Assembly (NCBI GenBank): GCA_030867875.1
Contig: JAOWCC010000064.1
Location: forward strand, 32,882,802-32,946,801
Length of the DNA: 64,000 bases
Source: Actinernus sp. WN-2022
Lineage: Eukaryota; Cnidaria; Anthozoa; Actiniaria; Actinernidae
Direction of reading: 5' to 3'
The notes beneath the pieces are model-generated. The model did no database searches and was not told where the DNA came from. It saw only the letters and a list, made by a program, of their open reading frames with translations. A program made the translations under genes and the position numbers. Shown here in pieces: positions 56,445 to 64,000 of this stretch (the stretch's first letter is position 1; each line of letters starts with the position of its first letter).

Positions 56445-59400
56445 GTAAGTTTGTCAATTGTGCACAGTTTTGAATGTATTTTAATACGATTAATGTGATA
56501 TTTGTGATGTCAACACGTGCACTTCACATGATTTGATACGGACAGCAAAGCTCAACATTTATATTAGCTACTTACTTTTCATATAGCTGATAATCTTTTT
56601 TACCACAGGAATCAAATAGTGAATGGGTTGGAAAAATTAATGGACATCTGAACACAAGAAAGAATAGGTAAATTATGTTATGCACCTATCAATGTTAAGC
56701 CCGAGGGGGTGGGCAAGGGGTGGGGATTTGACAGGCAGGACTACCCCTAGACTTGCTCCAAGTCGAACTCGCGTAGTCACTGGGTAAACGATTACTGGGT
56801 CAAAAAGCGAGGGCGAGAATCAAAGTGAGAGGCAAGTTCGACTTGTTTCACTTGCAGGAAAAATTGAATCAGGGGATTGTGCGCGAAAACATGTTTCAGG
56901 GGCGGAGCTTATATTTTGCGCCTTTGACAAACTCTTTATGAGTACACTCAAATTGTAAATACCACATTCATGGCCAACTTACTTGACACATCAAACATTA
57001 TGCCTGAAGAATTGACACTTTGTATTTGGGCAAATCTTACTACATCATAAGCCACGCCTCCGGTTGAAAAATAACCAGTAAATTTGGCACACTGCAAGTG
57101 GGAAAAGTCCTTTGTGTGAGGGGCTAAGAAGGACTTTGAGAAAGTCTAGACTACCACGAGGGTGGAGAATTTGACATACACTGCCTGCCCCAGGGTGGAG
57201 TTATTTATAGGAAACATAAGGAAGGTAGGGCAATGGGGTGGGGAATTTTGATATTTTTAACTGAACTTGTTGTCCCAAGGGTGGGGAATTTAATGTTTTT
57301 TGGGGATAAAATGTCAAATTCCCACCCCTTGTCTGCCCACACCCCCTCAGGTTTAACATTGATAGGTTGCATTATACTGAAGCTTTTCTCCCCCAAAAAG
57401 TCAAATACCCCACCCTTGGGACACCACCTTTAGTCAATAATTACAAAATTCCCCACCCCACCCTATCTTCCTTATATTTCCTATAAATAGCCCCACCCTG
57501 GGAAAGGCTGCATATGTCAAAATCCTCACCCATGGGGAAGCCCTGCCTGTCAAATCCATACCCTTTGCTTGCCCCTTCCCACTCAGGATCCCAAGGGCTT
57601 AAGATTGATACATGTAAGTGCATAGACATAGGTGTATAATGTAGTCAAAGTAAGAGTCACCCCTCCTCCCCCCAGGACAGGTTGGGGATTGGTGGAGAAT
57701 TTGAAAATTGGTAGTGGCAATTGTTGATAGCAAAAGACAGACAAACCCCCACCCCTGTGGATCTTGCATTATAGATACAAATAATTGTTTACTTGCCAAG
57801 CTACACTTTAATATTAACATTTTTATTAAAACATAAACAATAAACATTTTGAGTGTTCATTTGAATCCTCTTTCTTAGTTTATACTTGGATATCATCTAC
57901 TGGTGATATACATGTAATAATATTAGTACTAATACTAATATTAATAATAATAATAATGGTTTATTAACATATCATCACAGAAATGAATTATATGTTTACA
58001 ATAAGAATTGAAAAAACTCTAAAAATTCTAAAATTCATTAGATAGGGGATCGAACTGGGTTAAACATTACGAATAATAACTACTGTATATATAAAGTATA
58101 ACAATATTAGTCAAAATACATATTAAAATCCAACCTACAACGATAGAATAAAACTAAGAGTTACATTGTACATGTACGTAAACATAACATGGCAGGAAAA
58201 AAGCTGTTTCTAAAATGTTCGGTACGACAATAAGGCACTGCAAACTTATTACTGTGGCTGACAAATTTTATCAAAAATCCTAGAACAGTACAGTTCGGTT
58301 ACTTTGCCTAGTGCCTAATATAATGTTCATTGAAATCCCACATTATTTAGACTTTAAAATTAAAGGTTCATGACAAAACAAATAACTTATTCAATGTGAA
58401 ACTTTCCTAAGTTGCTTAACACTTATTATTTCTTGTCACTCCAGGTGGCTTGGAATTTGTCTGCTGGGAGCAACTATACAGCAGTGTGACACAGAGACTT
58501 TTTCTGACAACTGTAACACATGGATGAGGGCTCTGTTACAAGTGTTTCAGGTTGAGGGCTTACATTATTACAAAAAAAGTGTGAAATGCACCCTCTGATT
58601 TGCAGACAGCTGTTTGATTTTAGAGCACAGTATCCTGGGACAAGGGAGAGGAGATGGACTGGTGCAAGGGAGTGGAGATGGACTGGGGCAAGGGAGAGGA
58701 AAGGGACTGGGGCAAGGGAGAAGAGAGGGACTGGGGCAAGGGAGTGGAGATGGACTGGGGCAAGGGAGAGGAGATGGACTGGGGCAAGGAGAGGAGATGG
58801 ACTGGGGCAAGGGAGAGGAAAGGGACTGGGGCAAGGGAGAAGAGAGGGACTGGGGCAAGGGAGTGGAGATGGACTGGGGCAAGGGAGAGGAAAGGGACTG
58901 GGGCAAGGGAGAAGAGAGGGACTGGGGCAAGGGAGTGGAGATGGACTGGGGCAAGGGAGAGGAAAGGGACTGGGGCAAGGGAGAAGAGAGGGACTGGGGC
59001 AAGGGAAAGGAGAGGGGGAAAGAAGGGAGACCCCCATTATTTTGATTACTTGTGGCTTCTGGAGGCCATGTATTTCTATTGGTCAATTTGTGATTGACAC
59101 AGCCATTAAAATAACTATTGAAGTAGGAACATCTAAAAAAATATACAGTTTATTTTTATTTTGTACCTACCCTATCACAATTTATCAGAAAAAGTATACA
59201 TGTATGACTTAGCTTGATGAAGTAGCAGACTTCCTTTGTTGGCTATTTGCCCATATTGAAAGGCCCATATAAATGCTATATGGGTCAGGCTATATGGGGT
59301 CAGGCTTTTTAGTACCTCATAGTGTAGGTCTGAGATTCACCCTCTTAATGTTTTTCTCTTTATTTTTGCCCAGTAGTGCTTGGGAAAATTGTTCTTATCA

Positions 59401-62400
59401 TTGTTCCTTATCATTGTTCTAAATTCTCCCTTACAAAACAAAGAATTTGAAGGAGAATTTAGAATGTGATCAGGAGACACTTACCCCCCCCCCCCCCCCT
59501 TTTTTGCATACAGCCCTTCAATAGAAGTTTCCAGAGTGAAGTACATAGCATACCAAATTTAACCCTTTAGTCTCAGATGGGGTAGAAAACATTGAATTTT
59601 TAGGTCTGAGAAGGGGAAGGGTTTCTTAGGTCTCAGTGGAGCACTCCCCCCCCCCCCCCCCCCTCCTCCCCCCAGTTGAAAGGGCTGTTGAGAAATTTTT
59701 ACTATTAATCGAAGGGCTGTGTACAACAAGGGCATAAGTGATGCATTAATACTTTATGTTTTGTGTGACTGGTTAAGTGAAGTTAGGCAGATGACATCAC
59801 AATGCCATATTTATATCAGTCATTTATGTCATGATTGCTTTTCAGTGCCAGACAGAATCAATGAGCGTTATCCAGTGTAGTATCAAGTTGCTAGGAGCCC
59901 TTCTAGGATTTGCCAAACAGGTTTATTGATTTCTTTTTTTTTAATATTAGTATTAAAACAGTTCAGCCAGCAAGAAGCTAGGGTAAACAATAAGTCAGTG
60001 CATATAGAGTTCTAAGCGCTGAGTGAAGGGTCCATCCTTAAGGAGTTAACTGCCAGAGATACATTGTACATACTCTGGCAACTAACTCAGCTCAAATGAT
60101 TTGACATACCTACAAAATGTAAAAAGACAATGACTCGGGTCAGGAGCCATTTTTATCACCAACACAGGAATCCCACACAAGAAGCTGGAAGGGTCAACCA
60201 TGTGAACATTGTTCTTAAAAATGTTCAACAATTAGCAGTAGCGCATATCATGTCCTTGTCAGACTCTGTCATTATCATTGGGACCATCCTAAGAACTATC
60301 AAGCTATATGCTTTCTTTTTTTCTGTAACAATAACACATAACAACACCAATAAACAGGATCTAAAGATTATATTCTCCTTTAGTTTTCAGAGCTGTCAAG
60401 AACCCTTGCTACGTCCATCATACCATCTCTAGTCACAGCTCTGTTGGCTCTTAAAGACAAGTCTTGCACACTTGCTGGGCTTGCTGCCTGCATGAGACAC
60501 ATGGCAGGCCCTGTAGGACCCTTTAGGGTAACCAGAACATTGAAAAGCTTTTGATGTTGATCCAGGCCTGTCAGAAGCTGACTACCAGCAATTATTGCCA
60601 GCAACTATGATGATGATTGTCAGCTACTTAATGTAAAACTTAAAGGCAGAGTTGTAGCTATTATCCGGTTGTCCAGCAACTTAAAACCTTCATGACAGCA
60701 CTGTATAATATTTTTTTGAGATCATGTTACATTAATGGTTAAACCTAACGACTAGGGTTTTATAGTAATATTTTCTTTTAACTTTAATAGGGTCAAATAG
60801 AGAGCTGCATTATTGCTTGTTTTGAAAGCTGGAACAAGGATGTCAGAGCGGTATGTTATCTTTTCTATTAAAAGTGAATAAAATCATGACAGTGGTTTCT
60901 CCAAATAGGCCCACCTGAAAAAGTTATCAATCAGAGAGCAGGTTGATAAAAGATTGCTTGTAAAAGTCAATCAACTGATTTGCTTTGTACACATTTGCTC
61001 CATTACAAGAAAGCCCTTTGTTTTAAAGCTGTGCTCTGATTAGCCAACTGGTTTCAGATGGTTCAAGTGCTGCTGCACAGTTAAAAAGGTATTCTACAAC
61101 CAGATGTAATTTAAATGGAAATCACAAATGTTGGTTTTCTGCCCTATAGTGTTTCCCTTTTAGATGTTGTTTTCTTCAGACTGATCAATTTAATAATATA
61201 TCATAATCCTAAGTCTAGTTAGGAAAAAAAATAATTCATTATGGAGCAGTTTTTTAAAGCATGCATTGGTAATCCTCTTTGCTCTGAAAAGTGCATAGTA
61301 AAGAAGTCCTGCTCATTTTATACATTATATTGTGTATTATTGTGATATGTACATGTACATGTACATGCAATATCTTAATTCAAGACAGTAATAATGGTAC
61401 TATCATTGAAGAAAAAAGATGTTGAGAGCAAAGCAAATGAAAGTTTAAAGAAAAATACAATAATTCACTCTTATCATGCATCCCAGGTTGCAGGAGAATA
61501 AAAACCAGTTTTCTCCCACTTAAACTTATTCTGGAACTGGTCAGTACAAGGCTATGTATGGGAAGCCTATTATTTCTAGCAATCATGGTAAGAGCAAACT
61601 ATGTTCATTTTCAACTTCAGTTATTGTATCCCTGTAGGCTGCATGTGAGTGTTTTTCCCTTCTGGCTGGTTGTAGCACTGGAGGTGGTGCAGCAGATAAA
61701 CTCAAATCAAACTGGGAAATACAATGGAGAAGATTGACAACTACATTAAACAGCACACTGGATATGTTGTATGAGAATGTTAATGAATCAGACAAATCCT
61801 CAGGTGATCTTTGACTCTTGTTTTTTAAATATTACATTTTTTAAATACATATACAACGTATGAACCCTAACATTATTCTGTCATGCTTCCCTATCAACCT
61901 CTATTGAAACACTATTGAACAGTAATTGTAAAAGGAACTGTTCTACTATTAAGGATCTCTATATTACTGTAACAAATGATTGTGGGTTTTTGAATGTCAA
62001 CAACACACTTCTTTGACTCCCTCTCCTACCCCTCACAAAACATAAAGGACAAATAACTGCTGGTACTTACAGCACCCCTAGTACTGTAGATCTATGTGTG
62101 CTCTTATTAAAGAAACCTCACCTTTTCAATATCAGATTTCCAGCTCAGCCAGTCTGAGCTGTTGGCATTTAATACTGTCCCAGATGAGGAACCCACAAGA
62201 ACAACTATATTAGCCAATAGATGTGCTACCTTGTTGGGGTGTCTGACAGCTTTGTCCAGGTAAACCTAATGTTACTGAATGTAGACTAATAGGCAATACA
62301 GTGTATTAATAGATGTTTTAATAAGAGTTTTGATTAGTTTTTGTTATTTGTAGGAATGGTGCACCAAAACTGGCTGCAGTCCCTGTTGAAGAGACTCTGT

Positions 62401-63191
62401 TCTTGGTGGAACGGATTACAGCAGTTAATGTACCTACATTGGTGAGAGCAAGATTCTACATGACTGTATAGTCAATATGTAAATAAATTTGTAAGATAAC
62501 AAAAACAACTAGCCTTTATTAATACTGTAGTTAGTATAATCTTTATTTGGACATTGGAGTTGCTGTTGAAGAGAATTAAAGTATTCCCGTGATCAGTACC
62601 TAAACTCGAATTTGATCAAGGAATTTGTGTCTCCGATTAGTAGACCCCTTGTAAGGTCAGCTACATGTAGAATACTAGACATGTAACATTTACTTGCTTA
62701 TCTTTTTAATTTACCATTCATGTGACCAAATAAAGTAAATAGATAAATAGAGATATAATAATAATAATTATAATAACAATAATAGTTATAATAAGACTTT
62801 ATTTAATCAGGGTATCACTAACAGTGCATAGCACTGATAAACTTGTGGCTCTCAAGTAAATAGATTAAAATATTTACATCTAGTAGCTACTAACATTTAC
62901 TATAAGAATGTTATTAAGATAGATTGATCCATTGGTTACTAGGAAGTTCTAACTTCACATTGCTGTCACTTGATTGAGCTTCTGTAACTTGACCAATTAG
63001 CCGTTGAATATTGGTTCCAAGGCCTTCTTCTAGCCCATCCAAAATGTAGGCTAAGAGATCCTGTAACTGTGTCTTCTTTGCCTCAATTTGACACAGAGCC
63101 GTAGTCTAACTGTTGACAAGGTGTTGCTGAAGAATGTCTTGCCTAATATCCACCTAGCTGCAATTGAGCTGCTCCATTCTCTAATACTAAG
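56328..63191 (+). CDS. PELP1: PELP1/RIX1-family protein, exons 1-10 (continues past the window)
   Basis: Joined exons: 56328-56444, 56609-56667, 58445-58550, 59846-59920, 60384-60527, 60791-60850, 61638-61803, 62136-62259, 62354-62441, 63097-63191, with GT/AG junctions and consistent phases, giving the first 344 aa. The sequence is helical-repeat-like and matches the RIX1 N-terminal domain of PELP1: RWLGICLLG (59-67), a WMRALLQVFQ helix (85-94), AACECFSLLAGCS (188-200, the ACECYALLP-like motif) and NVLPNIHLAAIELLHSLIL (326-344). PELP1/Rix1 with TEX10 and WDR18 (yeast Ipi1, Ipi3) works in nucleolar ITS2 processing and late 60S maturation; vertebrate PELP1 is also a nuclear receptor coregulator. 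The Pro/Glu-rich C-terminal part is beyond the edge. Confidence 0.88.
56609..56667 (+). CDS. PELP1: PELP1 exon 2
   Basis: Encodes 40-58: ESNSEWVGKINGHLNTRKN, plus two bases of Arg59. Acceptor CCACAG|GAA. Confidence 0.8.
56698..57602. mobile_element. Large inverted-repeat element in PELP1 intron 2
   Basis: AAGCCCGAGGGGGTGGGCAA, GGATTTGACAGGCAG near 56698-56743 return inverted at 57545-57602, and GGGGTGGGGAATTTTGAT returns inverted near 57450-57480, around a centre near 57350. Non-coding. Confidence 0.65.
58445..58550 (+). CDS. PELP1: PELP1 exon 3
   Basis: Encodes 59-94: RWLGICLLGATIQQCDTETF, SDNCNTWMRALLQVFQ, a conserved RIX1 domain block (R.GLCLL ... W.....VL). Ends phase 0. Confidence 0.9.
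58650..59025 (+). repeat. 24-bp minisatellite with 72-bp higher-order unit
   Basis: About 16 copies of ACTGGGGCAAGGGAG plus a 9-bp variable end (TGGAGATGG, AGGAAAGGG, AAGAGAGGG) that cycle to make a 72-bp unit. All plus frames stay open because the unit is a multiple of three. It starts about 100 bp after exon 3. Confidence 0.92.
59846..59920 (+). CDS. PELP1: PELP1 exon 4
   Basis: Encodes 95-119: CQTESMSVIQCSIKLLGALL, GFAKQ. Phase 0 both ends. Confidence 0.85.
60384..60527 (+). CDS. PELP1: PELP1 exon 5
   Basis: Encodes 120-167: FSELSRTLATSIIPSLVTAL, then LALKDKSCTLAGLAACMRHM. Acceptor CTTTAG|TTT is chosen over the AG 7 nt later because only it keeps phase 0. Confidence 0.85.
60791..60850 (+). 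CDS. PELP1: PELP1 exon 6
   Basis: Encodes 168-187: GQIESCIIACFESWNKDVRA. Phase 0 both ends. Confidence 0.8.
61638..61803 (+). CDS. PELP1: PELP1 exon 7
   Basis: Encodes 188-242: AACECFSLLAGCSTGGGAAD, KLKSNWEIQWRRLTTTLNST and LDMLYENVNESDKSS. The ACEC.-LL motif is characteristic of PELP1. Ends phase 1. Confidence 0.9.
62136..62259 (+). CDS. PELP1: PELP1 exon 8
   Basis: Encodes 243-283: DFQLSQSELLAFNTVPDEEP, then RTTILANRCATLLGCLTALS. Ends phase 2. Confidence 0.85.
62354..62441 (+). CDS. PELP1: PELP1 exon 9
   Basis: Encodes 284-313: RNGAPKLAAVPVEETLFLVE, RITAVNVPTL, corresponding to the VPVQ.IL.L..R segment. Ends phase 0. Confidence 0.87.
63097..63191 (+). CDS. PELP1: PELP1 exon 10
   Basis: Encodes 314-344: SRSLTVDKVLLKNVLPNIHL, AAIELLHSLIL, plus two bases of the next codon. 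Donor TAAG|GTAAAA. No further exon is firmly placed before 64000; 63192-64000 reads as intron. Confidence 0.85.
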
Positions 63192-64000
63192 GTAAAATAT
63201 GCAGAGCTCTTTTTTGGAAGTATACTGAAATATTTTAATGTTAAAGGAAACCTGACAGGAACAAATAGCTGTTATTACGGCTGAGCCAAATGGACAGCAG
63301 TTTCACCCATCAGCCCTCATATATGCATGAAAACGAGGCTTTCGGGTCAACCATTTCAAAATTGTACAGAGATGGAGTCATGTTGAATGGAGATCACCAA
63401 GAAAATGATGCCCCAAACGATTATTTTCGAAAGAAAAGTAAGAATAAATGTTAAGTGGTGTCTGTCCTTGGCCACTGGAGTGATTTGACGGAATGTTTTA
63501 CAAGCCTTGTCTTCAGAAGCTTCTTGGGTCTGTAAAGTCAACAACTCACACGCCAACTCCTCTTCGCATTCAGCCTTAAAGTATCAAATTGGTTAGTCCA
63601 TCCTTAGGCCACTCAGCATCTACTAGTGCATCGAATGAAGTGACAGGAATGATAAACAGAGTAAAACGAGGATATATCAAAGAAAATTTCACTCAAACAA
63701 GCTCCATTTTGGGCTATGAATTTCACGGGGCAATAGGGGCAGCAGTGATTTAACATCATAAGATCCAAGATAGCAGCCCCTGGGAAAAATAAGGGCCAAA
63801 ATGACTTATACTCATAAATAATCCAATTTAAAAAAATTGACAAAAATATATTTTCCAACTTTTTCAACAAAATAATGTTCAATTAAGATTCTATTATTGT
63901 TGACAATAATTGTAATGGTAATTTGTTTTAATAGTCAGGGTTTCCTTTAGTTGCTGCTCCTTAACATGTTTAACTGAGGCTGGATATGAACAATGGTTTC

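Noticed and set aside
58474..59212. Five long open frames on both strands (GQGRGKGLGQG or PSPLPCPSP type)
   Set aside because: All come from the 24-bp minisatellite in PELP1 intron 3.
63192..64000. Next PELP1 exon near 63955
   Set aside because: CTTTAG at about 63952 could be an acceptor, but the following codons show no clear match and the window ends before a donor.

Overview
The window is metazoan nuclear DNA. It has many small exons with GT/AG introns, very repeat-rich introns, fragments of non-LTR retrotransposons, and dozens of foldback/MITE-like elements. The gene set (a gustatory-receptor-like 7TM protein, COG3 and PELP1) together with the repeat style best fits an anthozoan cnidarian, probably a stony coral or close relative. 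The organism is an inference; no single sequence proves it.

Three genes can be assembled exon by exon with consistent splice phases. (1) Plus strand, 2189-15965: a 10-exon, about 487-aa seven-transmembrane protein whose C-terminal third has the layout of the insect gustatory/odorant receptor superfamily (7tm_7), i.e. a cnidarian Grl. (2) Minus strand, 55898 down to 19412: COG3, subunit 3 of the conserved oligomeric Golgi tethering complex, in 24 coding exons over about 36.5 kb. (3) Plus strand, from 56328 past the right edge: the first 10 coding exons of a PELP1/RIX1-family protein (60S ribosome maturation). Grl and COG3 are convergent. COG3 and PELP1 are head to head with 429 bp between their start codons, which looks like a bidirectional housekeeping promoter.

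Layout: 1-2188 LINE fragments and a foldback element; 2189-15965 Grl with MITEs and an 86/172-bp tandem array in its introns; 15966-19190 intergenic repeats; 19197-55898 COG3, whose introns carry most of the repeats (a 1.74-kb element present once intact and once split by a 4.6-kb insert, Mutator-like MITEs with 9-bp target duplications, a nested TIR/LINE structure at 45.0-48.0 kb, a decayed hAT transposase, SINEs and GC-rich minisatellites); 55899-56327 shared promoter; 56328-64000 PELP1 5' part.

Two COG3 exons (7 and 13) each carry an apparent single-base indel that breaks the frame while both neighbouring exons stay in phase. These are either residual assembly errors or real lesions. I found no prokaryotic-type system, no CRISPR and no convincing functional tRNA. 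The most interesting single item is the Grl receptor, with its Thr/Pro-rich glycosylatable loop and a duplicated TM7 exon in its 3' flank.
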